Part shown: one piece after another, positions 16,457 to 26,221 of the stretch
Layout of the letters: each line of letters begins with the position of its first letter
How positions within the stretch are numbered: position 1 is the first letter of the stretch
Source of the DNA: an uncultured Eubacteriales bacterium
GTDB lineage: Bacteria > Bacillota > Clostridia > Lachnospirales > Cellulosilyticaceae
Length of the DNA stretch: 64,000 nucleotides
NCBI GenBank assembly: GCA_900551325.1
Contig: URVM01000002.1
Coordinates: forward strand, 124,001 to 188,000
Direction: 5' to 3'
Made by a program: the position numbers and the translations under genes
The notes under the pieces: generated by a model
Database searches by the model: none
Seen by the model: only the letters and a program-made list of their open reading frames with translations
Told to the model about the DNA's origin: nothing

Positions 16457-16873
16457 ATGAATATAAATATATGTACACAATGTCATAAGTTCTTTTCTCG
16501 TATAGGAGAAGGAAACCTTTGTGCTTCATGTCAAAAAGAAGATTATACCCTGCTGCAAAATACTAAGCATTATTTAGATGCCCATCCACAAGCTACTTTA
16601 GAAGAATTGAGCCAAGAAAATAATGTCTCTATTTCTAAATTAAAAGGTTATCTACGAGATAACCGCTTACAATTGCCTCTTGATTCACCTATTAAACTTT
16701 ATTGTAAACAATGTAATACACCTATTTTATCTGGTCAGCTTTGTCCATCTTGTAGAAATACCTTAAAGCATGCTTTAAAAATTGCTGCTCAATCTATTCA
16801 AACATCTCAAATTGAAGAACAATCTAAAAAATCTATTAGTAAAGGGCGTGGGTATCACACAAAACTACACTAA
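16457..16873 (+). CDS. YvyF-like zinc-ribbon/helix-turn-helix protein
   Basis: This 138-residue protein opens with a zinc ribbon (Cys6, Cys9, Cys22, Cys25). A helical stretch, TLEELSQENNVSISKLKGYLRDNRL, follows and resembles a helix-turn-helix. This layout matches the flagellar-operon protein YvyF. A second zinc ribbon follows (Cys83, Cys86, Cys96, Cys99). No flagellar gene is in the window, so the flagellar link is only by resemblance. It is transcribed alone on the plus strand, divergent from the LURP-one gene. Function unknown; a regulator or assembly factor is possible. Confidence 0.65.
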   Translation: MNINICTQCHKFFSRIGEGNLCASCQKEDYTLLQNTKHYLDAHPQATLEELSQENNVSISKLKGYLRDNRLQLPLDSPIKLYCKQCNTPILSGQLCPSCRNTLKHALKIAAQSIQTSQIEEQSKKSISKGRGYHTKLH

Positions 16874-16960
16874 CACTTTTAATACGAAAATAATCTACCC
16901 TTCTATATTGTAAGGCTTCATTATACAGTATTCTCTATGCTGATATTTACCTTTTATTAA

Positions 16961-17012
16961 AATAAAACACATCTGTTAGATGAAATATTTTCTCTCGCAG
17001 ATGTGTTTTATT
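16961..17012. terminator. Bidirectional terminator between zinc-ribbon gene and kdpE
   Basis: The arms AATAAAACACATCTG and CAGATGTGTTTTATT are perfectly complementary, with A/T tracts on both flanks. They serve the converging genes ending at 16873 and 17023. Confidence 0.85.
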
Positions 17013-17022
17013 ATTTTCTCTA

Positions 17023-17739
17023 TTAATCTATTTTCTCTATTCTTACCATACGATAGCCTATACCAATATGTGTTTGAATATATTGGATTTGCTTTTTATC
17101 TGGTTCAATCTGTTTCCTTAAAGTTGCCATATATACACGTAAAGAAGACAAATCACTTTCTAAAGCATTTACCCAAACCTTATCTAAGATGTATTTATGT
17201 GTTAATACTTTACCTACATTTTTAGCAAGTAGGCATAATAAATTGTATTCCATAGGCATAAGATGAATCTCCTGTTCACCTACTTTAACTGTAGCAGCTG
17301 TATAGTCTATACTTAAATCACCATTTACAAAAACTATTTCTTCTTTATCTCCTTGCCCTTCTAGATACTGAAGGCGACGTAAAGTAGAACGAATTCTTGC
17401 AAGTAGTTCCTCTACACTAAAAGGCTTTGTTAAATAATCATCTGCTCCTGCATCAAGCGCTCTTATTTTATCGCAATCTTCACTTCTAGCACTAATAACA
17501 ATAATAGGTGCAACAGACCAAGATCTTATTTTTTTGATTACTTCTATTCCATCCATATCTGGAAGACCTAAATCTAGTAAAATAATATCAGGTTTATGAG
17601 ATACTGCACTTAAAAGTGCTTGCTTACCATCTGCTGCTGTTTCGTATTTATAATCTTGTGTTTCTAAGGTTGTAGTAATCAAATTTCTAATAGGTGTATC
17701 ATCTTCTACTACTAATATGTCTGGTTTGCCATTAGTCAT
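17023..17739 (-). CDS. kdpE: KdpE response regulator
   Basis: This 238-residue OmpR-family regulator has a receiver domain (residues 7-120) with acidic pocket VVEDD, phosphoacceptor Asp56 in LLDLGLPD, Thr/Ser at VISARS and Lys in YLTKPFS. The C-terminal winged helix (about 140-235) contains LMPMEYNLLCLLAKNVGKVLTHKYIL. It is phosphorylated by KdpD and activates the kdp genes when K+ is limiting. Its start overlaps the kdpD end by 8 bp. Confidence 0.95.
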   Translation of the reverse strand: MTNGKPDILVVEDDTPIRNLITTTLETQDYKYETAADGKQALLSAVSHKPDIILLDLGLPDMDGIEVIKKIRSWSVAPIIVISARSEDCDKIRALDAGADDYLTKPFSVEELLARIRSTLRRLQYLEGQGDKEEIVFVNGDLSIDYTAATVKVGEQEIHLMPMEYNLLCLLAKNVGKVLTHKYILDKVWVNALESDLSSLRVYMATLRKQIEPDKKQIQYIQTHIGIGYRMVRIEKID

Positions 17740-20404
17740 TAAGTTTTACCTCCTCTGCCTTTAACGTAAATCTAAATATAGTTCCACTTGGTTTATTGTC
17801 ATGTACAGAAATTTGTCCGCCATGGGCTTCAATAATAGACCTGCACAAAGCTAACCCAAGTCCCATACCACGTCTACCATCTACAATAGATTGGTCCACT
17901 GTATAAAACATATCAAATATTCTAGCTTTATCTTCTTCTTTAATACCTGGACCATTATCAATTACTTCAACTACTATTTTATCATATCTCTTTTTGGTTC
18001 GAATATGAATACTTGTACCTGGCGGAGTATATTTAATACTATTATCGATTAAATTAATAAATACTTGAATGATTAATTTGGCATCCATTTTAGCCATAAG
18101 AAGCTCATCTTCTTCATGCACTATTATTTCATGCTCTTTTTGATTACGACTTATATGTCTTAGTGCTTCTCCTATTACCTCATCTAATAACTCACCTTGA
18201 AGTTTTAAAGACATTGTACCATTTTCAAGACGTGTTACTGAAAGAAGGTTTTCCACTAAGTTGATAAGCCATATAGCATCTTCATAAATGTTTTTATATA
18301 AGACCTCTTTATGGTCATCATCAATCCTCTTTCCATTGCCAATGAGTACACTTGCATTTCCTGATATACTTGTAAGAGGTGTTCTTAAGTCATGGGAAAT
18401 AGAACGTAATAAATTAGCTCTTAACTGTTCTTTTTGAAGCCCAATAGCAGCTTCATTCCTCTCTTTAATAAGTTCTTCCTTTTCAAGGGCAAAAGCACAT
18501 TCATTTAAAATAGCCCCCATTACTCCTTCTTCAAAAGATTGTATAGGTTTGCCTTTCATATCAATCCCTATAACAGCAAAAACCTTTTCACCACTTCTAA
18601 CAGCTAAATAAAGATATTTTACTCCTGGTAATGTACTAGTAGAAAATCCTGCTCGTTTATTATTTTTATATACCCACTCTGCAACACCTTGTTCTGCTTG
18701 ATCATAAGGCGTTACTCCTTCCTCCCCTTCACAAGTATAGATTAACGGTTTAGGATTTAAATGTGGGTCTCCTAAGTAAATAAGTATATTCTTTTCTAAA
18801 AGCTCACTCAGTTGTTTTCCTACATAGTGCATAACTTCTTTACTATCTTCAGCTTTTTGAAGCTTTTGACTTGTTTCTAATAAGATTTCTGTACGATAGG
18901 ACTTTCTAATTGCTTGTTTAGCTTGATTTTTAATTTGCTGCATTAAAGTTGTACTTACAAAAGCCATTACAAACATAATGATAAAAGTTACCATATGTCC
19001 TGGATCATAAACTGTTAAAGTACGAATAGGTTCTGTAAAACAATAATTAAATACAAGAACACTTAGTATACTGGCAATAGCACTACATGCTCTATGCTTC
19101 GTTAATAAAGAAGTGCACCATGCCCCGAGTAGATATACCATGATCAAATTACTTTCACTAAATCCCCAATAAGCAAATAAATAAGCAATAATAGTAGCTA
19201 TACCTAGGGAAACACTAGAAATAACTATGTCTGTTATAATATATTTAGACTCATATTGCCACTGATAAACTTTTTTCTTTGCATATCTTTTCTCATATGT
19301 ATCTGGAATAATAAAAATTTCTAGTTGAGGCGCTAACTTAATAAGCTTTTCAGAAAAACTTTCCTTTACTAAGAAAAGTGTACGTTTTGTATAAGTTCTT
19401 CCAATAACAACTTTTGTCACCTTCGCTTCTTTAGCATACTCAGCAATTTGTTCTATAATATCATCCCCATAAGATGTAACTACTTTTGCCCCTAACTGTT
19501 CTGCCAATCTAGAGTGTTTTCTAAGCCTATCTACATCTTCTTTAGATAAATTTTGAAAGTCTGATGTTTCTACAAATAAGGCTGTAAATTTACCATGAAA
19601 AGCACTAGCCATACGTGCTGCTTGCCTAATAACTTTCTCATTCGAAGGAGAAGAAGATAAACAAATAAGTAGATGTTCTGCTGTACTTAACTTTTCTTGA
19701 ATAAGATTTACCCGGTCCGCCATACGTCTTAAAGCTACTTCTCTTAGGGCAATTAGATTATTAATAGTGAAAAAATGATGCATAGCCTGGTGGGCTTCTT
19801 TTTCTCTATAAATTTTTCCTTCTTTAAGTCTTTGTAACAACTCTTCTGGCTCTATGTCTACTAATTCCACTTGACTTGCTTGATCAAATACAAAATCTGG
19901 GATACGTTCCTTTACAACTACTCCCGTTAAACTTGCTACTACATCATTTAGACTTTCTATATGCTGTACATTAACTGTAGTATATACATCTATACCTGCT
20001 TTTAATAGTTCCTCTATATCTTGATAACGTTTAATATGCCTACATATACTCCCATTAGTATGAGCAAGCTCATCTACTAAAATCAGCTGAGGATTACGTT
20101 TTAGGGCAGCATCTAAGTCTAGTTCTTGTAGATTTAAATTATGATGCTGCACTAATAAAGGTGACAATACTTCTAAGCCTTCTACTAAGGCCATTGTTTC
20201 AGGTCTTGCATGTGGTTGAATATAGCCTGCCACCACATCTACCCCTGATTGTTTGGCCATATGAGCAGCTTCTAACATGGCATAAGTCTTTCCTACACCT
20301 GCTGCGTAACCAAAAAATATTTTAAGTTTTCCCCTATTTCTTTTTTTCTCTTCTTCTTCTAATTGTCTTAAAATAAATTCTGGATTACGCTGATTCTCTC
20401 TCAT
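17732..20404 (-). CDS. kdpD: KdpD sensor histidine kinase
   Basis: The protein has 890 residues, full length for KdpD. Order: the KdpD N-terminal domain with Walker A GYAAGVGKT (residues 32-40); a universal-stress-like domain (about 250-375), the c-di-AMP-binding site in staphylococcal KdpD; four membrane helices (about 395-495); a GAF-like domain (about 520-650); the dimerisation helix with the phosphorylated His671 in SISHDLRTPL; and an ATPase domain with NLIDNSIKYTP, DNGPGI and GMGLGLALC. It senses low K+ and phosphorylates KdpE. It lies 38 bp after kdpC, in the kdp operon. Confidence 0.96.
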   Translation of the reverse strand: MRENQRNPEFILRQLEEEEKKRNRGKLKIFFGYAAGVGKTYAMLEAAHMAKQSGVDVVAGYIQPHARPETMALVEGLEVLSPLLVQHHNLNLQELDLDAALKRNPQLILVDELAHTNGSICRHIKRYQDIEELLKAGIDVYTTVNVQHIESLNDVVASLTGVVVKERIPDFVFDQASQVELVDIEPEELLQRLKEGKIYREKEAHQAMHHFFTINNLIALREVALRRMADRVNLIQEKLSTAEHLLICLSSSPSNEKVIRQAARMASAFHGKFTALFVETSDFQNLSKEDVDRLRKHSRLAEQLGAKVVTSYGDDIIEQIAEYAKEAKVTKVVIGRTYTKRTLFLVKESFSEKLIKLAPQLEIFIIPDTYEKRYAKKKVYQWQYESKYIITDIVISSVSLGIATIIAYLFAYWGFSESNLIMVYLLGAWCTSLLTKHRACSAIASILSVLVFNYCFTEPIRTLTVYDPGHMVTFIIMFVMAFVSTTLMQQIKNQAKQAIRKSYRTEILLETSQKLQKAEDSKEVMHYVGKQLSELLEKNILIYLGDPHLNPKPLIYTCEGEEGVTPYDQAEQGVAEWVYKNNKRAGFSTSTLPGVKYLYLAVRSGEKVFAVIGIDMKGKPIQSFEEGVMGAILNECAFALEKEELIKERNEAAIGLQKEQLRANLLRSISHDLRTPLTSISGNASVLIGNGKRIDDDHKEVLYKNIYEDAIWLINLVENLLSVTRLENGTMSLKLQGELLDEVIGEALRHISRNQKEHEIIVHEEDELLMAKMDAKLIIQVFINLIDNSIKYTPPGTSIHIRTKKRYDKIVVEVIDNGPGIKEEDKARIFDMFYTVDQSIVDGRRGMGLGLALCRSIIEAHGGQISVHDNKPSGTIFRFTLKAEEVKLND

Positions 20405-20442
20405 GATCTACCTCTTATTTCAATTATATAAATTTTTATTTA

Positions 20443-21051
20443 TTAACTCAAAATGCCATCTAACATTAAATTAACTTCTAAAACATTTACAACATTTTCA
20501 CCAAATAAACCTAAGAAACTCTTTTGTGTACATTGTTTAATTATTTCTTCTATTTTATCACTTTCTATTCCCCTTGCTCTAGCAATACGTTCAGCTTGAT
20601 AATTGGCTGCTGCTAAACTTATATGAGGATCTAGTCCACTTCCTGAACTAGTTACAAGGTCTACAGGAATAGACTCATTATTTGCATATGGATGAGCCTC
20701 TTTAATACGTTCTACTCGCTTAGCTACAAGCACTTCATATTCTTTACTTGCAGTACTTAGATTAGAAGGTATCCCGTACATCACAGGCTTTCCTTCTTCA
20801 TCCGTAAAAGTACTTACATCAATATTCATAATACGTCCCCACATATACTCATCACCTGTAAACTGTTGAGCTAGTAATGTACTTCCATACTTCTTGCCAT
20901 CTATTTCAATCATACTACCATTAGCCTTATTTTTAAATAGTATTTGGCTTACGCCAGTTATCCCTACTGGATAAACAAATCCACAAAAAACTGTAAAAAT
21001 AATAAGTAATCCCATTGACTTAGTCAATACTTCTTTTAAGGACTTCAACAT
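20443..21051 (-). CDS. kdpC: KdpC, K+-transporting ATPase subunit C
   Basis: The protein has 202 residues from the ATG at 21051, 8 nt after GGAGG. A longer frame begins at a GTG (21066) that is part of this ribosome binding site. One N-terminal membrane helix (about residues 12-33) is followed by the soluble domain with GSTLLAQQF, MWGR, VDLVTSSGSGLDPHIS and ANYQAERIARARG. KdpC stabilises the complex between channel-like KdpA and the pump KdpB. Gap to kdpB is 23 bp. Confidence 0.95.
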   Translation of the reverse strand: MLKSLKEVLTKSMGLLIIFTVFCGFVYPVGITGVSQILFKNKANGSMIEIDGKKYGSTLLAQQFTGDEYMWGRIMNIDVSTFTDEEGKPVMYGIPSNLSTASKEYEVLVAKRVERIKEAHPYANNESIPVDLVTSSGSGLDPHISLAAANYQAERIARARGIESDKIEEIIKQCTQKSFLGLFGENVVNVLEVNLMLDGILS

Positions 21052-21074
21052 TTTATATACCTCCACTTTCCTAC

Positions 21075-23147
21075 CTAAGCTATAATACCCATTGCCACAA
21101 TTATTACATCTATTAGCTTTATAAATATAAATGGTGTAACCATTCCTCCTACCCCATAAATGAGTAAGTTCCTTCTTAATAAACTCTCCGCTGAAACTTC
21201 TTGATATTTAACGCCTTTAAGTGCCAGTGGAATAAGCGCAATAATAACAAGTGCATTGTAAATAATAGCTGAAAAAATAGCACTTTCTCCACTATGCAGT
21301 TGCATAATATTTAAAGCAGAAAGACCTGGATAAAGACTCATAAATAAAGCTGGAATAATAGCAAAGTACTTAGCAAGGTCGTTGGCAATACTAAAAGTTG
21401 TCAAACTTCCTCTTGTCATAAGTAACTGCTTACCAATACGTACAATTTCAATGAGCTTTGTAGGTGAAGAATCTAAATCTACCATATTTCCTGCTTCTTT
21501 AGCAGCTTGTGTACCTGTGTTCATAGCTACAGCTACATCTGCTTGGGCAAGAGCAGGTGCATCATTAGTTCCATCCCCTGTCATAGCTACAAGATGTCCT
21601 TTTGCTTGAAATTCACGAATCATTTGTAACTTCCCTTCTGGAGTTGCTTCTGCTAGAAAATCATCAACTCCAGCCTCAGCTGCAATGGCAGCAGCAGTAA
21701 GAGGATTATCACCTGTAATCATAATAGTTTTAATTCCCATCTTTCTAAGATCAGAAAATTTTTCTTTAACTCCTTTTTTGATAATATCTTTTAAATAAAT
21801 AACACCAAGTATTTCTTCATTTTTAGCTACAACTAAAGGAGTGCCTCCTTTTTTAGAAACTTCCGTTACAACCTGTCTACACTCATCACTATATACCCCA
21901 CCTTGACTTTCTACATAGGATTTTATAGCTTCTGCAGCACCTTTTCGAATCTCTACAGTTCCTAAATTCACACCACTCATTTTTGTTTTAGCAGAAAAAG
22001 GTACAAATTCTACACCTAACTCACTTAAATTACGTTCTCGAATATTAAAATCCTTCTTTGCTAGAACTACTATACTACGTCCTTCTGGTGTTTCATCTGG
22101 CAAAGAGGAAAGCTGTGCTAAATCAGCAAGTTCTTCTATACTATGTCCATCTACTGGAATGAACTCACTAGCTTGCCTGTTCCCTAAAGTAATGGTTCCT
22201 GTCTTATCTAACATAAGAATATCTACATCTCCAGCTGCTTCTATAGCACGCCCACTCATAGCTAGTACGTTAGCTTCGTTTAATCTACTCATCCCTGCAA
22301 TACCAATAGATGAGATCAGTGCACCAATAGTAGTTGGAGCAAGGCAAACAAGTAAAGCAATCAATGAAGTTATAGAAGTTGGATTATCCATTCCTGCTTG
22401 TTTAGCCGAAAAGTCTGAATACATATATAAGGAAGCTGTTACTAAAATAAAAATAATTGTTAAAGCATTAAGAAAGATTTGTAAAGCTATTTCATTGGGT
22501 GTTTTCTTTCTAGTGGCACCTTCTACCATAGCTATCATTTTGTCTAAAAAACCTTCATTAGGTTCACTTGTTATCTTTACAACGATCCAATCAGATATTA
22601 CACTTGTTCCACCTGTTACCGCACTACGATCTCCACCTGCTTCACGAATAACAGGTGCTGACTCTCCTGTTATAGCACTTTCATCTACAGATGATGCACC
22701 TTCTACCACTTCTCCATCAGCTGGGATTTGTTGTCCTTGTTTTACAAGCACTAAGTCACCTTTTTTTAAATCTGCTGAGGAAACAACATTTATATGATTT
22801 TTATCTTCAAGACTATTAAGTTTGTATGCATCTACATCTTTTTTAGAAGCTCGTAATGTATCTGCTTGTGCTTTACCGCGTCCTTCGGCTATAGCTTCTG
22901 CAAAATTAGCAAAAAGTACTGTAAACCATAGAACAAGAGCTATACCTAAAATAAAACCTTTAGGTGCATCTTGAATACCAAATAAAGCTAGAATAAATAA
23001 ACCTGTAGTAAGAATGGCACATATATACACTAAACACATAACAGGATTGGCCATTTGTGTTTTAGGTGCTAATTTAATAAACGAGTCTTTAAAAGCACGT
23101 AAGAACATCTGAGAATTTATTATTTTATTTTGTGATTGCGTTTTCAT
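21075..23147 (-). CDS. kdpB: KdpB, P-type K+-transporting ATPase subunit B
   Basis: The protein has 690 residues from the ATG at 23147. TTAGGAGG lies 7 nt before it, so the longer TTG-initiated frame from 23165 is rejected. P-type ATPase motifs: TGES in the actuator loop, the phosphorylated Asp314 in DKTGT, KGA in the nucleotide domain, MITGDN and GDGTNDAPAL. LAPTTIGALISSIGIAGMSRL is the KdpB-specific membrane stretch. ATP hydrolysis here drives K+ through KdpA. The start lies 10 bp after the kdpA stop. Confidence 0.97.
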   Translation of the reverse strand: MKTQSQNKIINSQMFLRAFKDSFIKLAPKTQMANPVMCLVYICAILTTGLFILALFGIQDAPKGFILGIALVLWFTVLFANFAEAIAEGRGKAQADTLRASKKDVDAYKLNSLEDKNHINVVSSADLKKGDLVLVKQGQQIPADGEVVEGASSVDESAITGESAPVIREAGGDRSAVTGGTSVISDWIVVKITSEPNEGFLDKMIAMVEGATRKKTPNEIALQIFLNALTIIFILVTASLYMYSDFSAKQAGMDNPTSITSLIALLVCLAPTTIGALISSIGIAGMSRLNEANVLAMSGRAIEAAGDVDILMLDKTGTITLGNRQASEFIPVDGHSIEELADLAQLSSLPDETPEGRSIVVLAKKDFNIRERNLSELGVEFVPFSAKTKMSGVNLGTVEIRKGAAEAIKSYVESQGGVYSDECRQVVTEVSKKGGTPLVVAKNEEILGVIYLKDIIKKGVKEKFSDLRKMGIKTIMITGDNPLTAAAIAAEAGVDDFLAEATPEGKLQMIREFQAKGHLVAMTGDGTNDAPALAQADVAVAMNTGTQAAKEAGNMVDLDSSPTKLIEIVRIGKQLLMTRGSLTTFSIANDLAKYFAIIPALFMSLYPGLSALNIMQLHSGESAIFSAIIYNALVIIALIPLALKGVKYQEVSAESLLRRNLLIYGVGGMVTPFIFIKLIDVIIVAMGIIA

Positions 23148-23157
23148 TTTTTTCCTC

Positions 23158-24891
23158 CTAACCAATCATTTGAAAATACTCTGCAATAGGTCCTAGTGCA
23201 AGTGCTGGGAAGAAGCTTAAAGCACCTACTAAAAGTACGACAAATACTAATAACCCTATAAATAAACTATTGCATGTAGAAAGTGTTCCTGATGTAGCTG
23301 CAATATGTTTTTTCCTTGATAAGCTTCCTGCAAGTGCTAGCATGGCTATCATAGGTACAAATCTTGCAACTAGCATTACAACTCCTAAGCTAGTATTTAG
23401 AAAAGGTGTATTTCCATTAAATCCAGCAAAGGCTGAACCATTATTTCCTCCTGCTGAAGAGTAGGCATATAACAGTTCTGAAAAGCCGTGAGCCCCAGTA
23501 TTATTTAAACTATCTACTACGGAAGGCACCATAGCTGCTAGACTACTTCCTACTAAAATAACTACAGGTGTTGCTAAACATGTAATAACAGCCATTTTCA
23601 TCTCAAAAGGTTCTATCTTCTTACCCAAATATTCAGGTGTACGTCCAACCATCAGTCCTGCCATAAAGACTGTTAGAATGACGAAAGCAAGCATTCCATA
23701 TAAGCCACATCCTGCACCACCAAAAATAACTTCACCTAGTTGGATTTGTAGCATAGCAACCATTCCTCCAAGTGGTGTATAAGAATCAAGCATAGAGTTT
23801 ACTGATCCATTAGAAGCAGCCGTTGTATATGCTGTCCATATAGAAGAACCTACTATACCAAGCCTTGCTTCTTTCCCTTCCATATTGCCACCAGCTTGCT
23901 CATTAATGGATAAGTCTACCCTTTCATTTTGTGAAAGTTGTGGTGTAGCTTTTTGTTCACTTATACTTATACTCATTAATGCCATAACAAGCATAATCAT
24001 CATAGCTATAAAAATAGCTCTTCCTTGTCTTTTGTCCTTTACATTTCTTCCAAAGGTGAAGCATAAGGCTGCTGGAATAAGTAAAATAGAAATTACTTGA
24101 ACTAAATTTGATAAGCCAGTTGGATTTTCAAGTGGATGCGCTGAATTGGTACCAAAGAACCCTCCTCCATTTGTTCCTAATTGTTTAATAGCAATTTGAC
24201 TTGCAGCAGGTCCCATAGGTACGATTTGTTCTGTTACTACTGTTCCGTCTTCAAGTGTAATAGGTTCTACAAGCTGTACCGTATCATAGGGTTTAAAATT
24301 TTGAACTACTCCTTGTGAAACGTTCACTAGGGAAACTATTATAGATAAAGGTATAAGCACATAAAGTACACTGCGTGTTAAGTCTACCCAGAAGTTTCCT
24401 AGGCCTTCTTTTTTTGCTTGAATAAATCCACGAATAACTGCAAATAAAACAGCAATACCAGTTGCTGCTGACATAAAATTTTGTACTGTAAGACCAAGCA
24501 TTTGTGTGAAATAGGATAAACTAGATTCACCGCTATAAGCTTGCCAATTTGTATTGGTAATAAAGCTTGCAGTATTATTAAAAGCTAAGTGCCAACTTGT
24601 TCCTTCTAAGCCTTGAGGATTAAGAGGCAATACACCTTGCATCATATGTATAAAAAATAATAAAATAAAACCTAGTAAATTAAATATTCCTACACTAAGA
24701 GCATATTTTTTCCAGCTCATATCTTCCTTACTATCTATACCTAGAACTTTATAAATAAATTTTTCCAAAGGAACGCCTAGCTTCCCTAAAAAAACATATT
24801 CTCCTTTCATCACGTGGGCTATATAGGCACCTAGTGGTATAGCCAACATGATAAGTATGATAAGATATAGTCCATACTTTAAAATTAACAT
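23158..24891 (-). CDS. kdpA: KdpA, K+-transporting ATPase subunit A
   Basis: This 577-residue membrane protein has about ten helices. The selectivity-filter-like loops of the superfamily of K+ transporters are visible: NTNWQAYSGE, LGTNGGGFFGTNSAHPLENP, TAASNGSVNSM and AGGNNGSAFAGFNGN. It forms the high-affinity K+ channel subunit. It starts at an ATG behind GAGGAGTG and precedes kdpB directly. A small two-helix ORF lies upstream at 25034-25210. Confidence 0.96.
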   Translation of the reverse strand: MLILKYGLYLIILIMLAIPLGAYIAHVMKGEYVFLGKLGVPLEKFIYKVLGIDSKEDMSWKKYALSVGIFNLLGFILLFFIHMMQGVLPLNPQGLEGTSWHLAFNNTASFITNTNWQAYSGESSLSYFTQMLGLTVQNFMSAATGIAVLFAVIRGFIQAKKEGLGNFWVDLTRSVLYVLIPLSIIVSLVNVSQGVVQNFKPYDTVQLVEPITLEDGTVVTEQIVPMGPAASQIAIKQLGTNGGGFFGTNSAHPLENPTGLSNLVQVISILLIPAALCFTFGRNVKDKRQGRAIFIAMMIMLVMALMSISISEQKATPQLSQNERVDLSINEQAGGNMEGKEARLGIVGSSIWTAYTTAASNGSVNSMLDSYTPLGGMVAMLQIQLGEVIFGGAGCGLYGMLAFVILTVFMAGLMVGRTPEYLGKKIEPFEMKMAVITCLATPVVILVGSSLAAMVPSVVDSLNNTGAHGFSELLYAYSSAGGNNGSAFAGFNGNTPFLNTSLGVVMLVARFVPMIAMLALAGSLSRKKHIAATSGTLSTCNSLFIGLLVFVVLLVGALSFFPALALGPIAEYFQMIG

Positions 24892-25033
24892 GATTTATTC
24901 ACTCCTCTATATTAGCAATCAAATTATTTATGAAAATTATTGTTTTTTATTTTCACTCCTCCTTACTCAGTTATTCTATTTAAAATCAAATTAAATAGGT
25001 ATTAAAAGAGATAGGAATCACATTAAAATCACA

Positions 25034-25210
25034 TTAAAATGGACTTTTCATTATGAGCCATACTACTCCCCCTCCTAATAATGCCCATAGACTTACTCCA
25101 AATATTAAAAATAAACCATAAAATACCCATAAGCCTATAAAGTATAAAACTAAATGTTTTTTTAACCATCTATCTAGTTTAGTTTTTCTTAGTATTATTT
25201 TTTCTATCAT
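25034..25210 (-). CDS. Small two-helix membrane protein at the head of the kdp operon
   Basis: A 58-residue ORF starts at an ATG at 25210 behind GAAGGG. A basic N-terminus (residues 1-20) is followed by two hydrophobic helices, LVLYFIGLWVFYGLFLIFGV and LWALLGGGVVWLIM, joined by a tight turn. It lies 142 bp before kdpA on the same strand. KdpF, the usual small subunit, is about 29 residues with one helix, and I find no KdpF-like ORF between. I infer that this protein could take KdpF's place or modulate the pump, but no family match is known to me. A TATACT box lies about 30 bp upstream. Confidence 0.6.
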   Translation of the reverse strand: MIEKIILRKTKLDRWLKKHLVLYFIGLWVFYGLFLIFGVSLWALLGGGVVWLIMKSPF

Positions 25211-25324
25211 CTTATCCCTTCTTTTCTATACTTTATATTTTTAGTATAAGGATTGGAAAATTAAATTAGGATAAGTATGACTAGGATTAAAATTAAAATT
25301 TCATTAATATAGTTTTTAAAACGC

Positions 25325-25361
25325 AAAATAGTTGACTGGAAATCTCCAGTCAACTATTTTA
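25325..25361 (-). terminator. Intrinsic terminator after thioredoxin gene
   Basis: The arms AAATAGTTGACTGGA and TCCAGTCAACTATTT are perfect, with a 4-nt loop and flanking A/T tracts. It separates the thioredoxin gene from the kdp operon. Confidence 0.85.
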
Positions 25362-25426
25362 TTTATACTTTATAATGTATATACATGGGAATATTCTTTA
25401 CTTCTATAAGATCTATCTTTATAGGA

Positions 25427-25735
25427 TTATTCTAATAAAGATAAGATAGTCTTTTTAGGCTTAAGCCCTACACTTGTTTTTACAACTTTACCTTCTTTTA
25501 GAAACATAAGTGTTGGAATACTTCCAATCTTAAATTTTGCTGCTAACTCTGGTTCTTCCTCAATATTAATTTTACATACTTTTAAGTTAGGTTTTTCAAT
25601 TGCAATTTCTTCTATAATAGGTGATAACATTTTACAAGGCCCACACCAAGGTGCCCAAAAATCAACGAGTATATTTTCATTTCCATATAATAGTTCTTTT
25701 TCATAGTTTCCTTTATTAATATTAATACTCTTCAT
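25427..25735 (-). CDS. trxA: Thioredoxin
   Basis: The protein has 102 residues and is a complete thioredoxin fold. The active site is WCGPC (Cys31, Cys34), with VDFWAPW before it and the cis-proline loop GSIPTLMFL near residue 73. It reduces protein disulfides in the cytosol. The longest frame begins at a GTG (25744) inside the GAGGTGG ribosome binding site; the ATG at 25735 has better spacing. Transcribed alone, between its terminator and a long AT-rich gap. Confidence 0.93.
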   Translation of the reverse strand: MKSININKGNYEKELLYGNENILVDFWAPWCGPCKMLSPIIEEIAIEKPNLKVCKINIEEEPELAAKFKIGSIPTLMFLKEGKVVKTSVGLKPKKTILSLLE

Positions 25736-26221
25736 CATTTCCACCTCTTATTTATTTATTGATTTATTTTTCTTTATTACATTAATAGTATATGCATATT
25801 ATCTGTAAAATTCTGTAACTTGATCACAAATATATATTTTCTTTATTTAAGTTATTATTTTTTCTTTTTTGTTACTTTAATTTTCTAACTTATTATATTA
25901 TTTTTGTCATAATATTTAGTTTACAATTAAAATTTTTCTTAATCTTGTAACTTGCCATTTTTGTATTTAAATAGCATATTGCACAATTTTTTATTTATAA
26001 AAATTAATTTTATGCCTATTTTTGGTTGTTTTTGAACAAAAAATGAATTTCTATTCATTTTTTATTCTAAAACTCTTTAATTATAATTAACTTTATGTTA
26101 TTATCTGTACATATTCAACAGTTCAAAAAAATAAACCTATTTTTTTAATTACTGTTAACCAAATTTTTAAGTATTTGTAAGTGGTTTTTATTACTTTACA
26201 ACAAAGACAGGAGAATGAAAG
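25736..26221. other. 486-base AT-rich intergenic region with one hairpin
   Basis: No gene is supported. It holds the promoters of the divergent thioredoxin and solute-binding-protein genes. A perfect 11-bp hairpin, AAAAAATGAAT with a 4-nt loop, lies at 26038-26063, about 160 bp before the solute-binding gene. TATAAT at 26082-26087 is a possible -10 without a convincing -35. Composition is extremely AT-rich. Confidence 0.6.

Noticed and set aside
22159..22797. A 212-codon plus-strand open frame across kdpB
   Set aside because: It is antisense to the unmistakable kdpB gene, has no ribosome binding site, and its composition mirrors the opposite strand.
24892..25033. A KdpF gene just before kdpA
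   Set aside because: The only frame near the AAGGAGG site is ten codons from a GTG placed against that site, with no membrane helix.
25016..25041. Tandem CACATTAAAAT repeat as an iteron or CRISPR-like unit
   Set aside because: Only two copies exist, in AT-rich sequence at the end of a small ORF. Too little to support any repeat class.
25211..25426. A c-di-AMP (ydaO-type) riboswitch before kdp
   Set aside because: No conserved core was found; only a thioredoxin terminator and weak promoter-like sequence are present.
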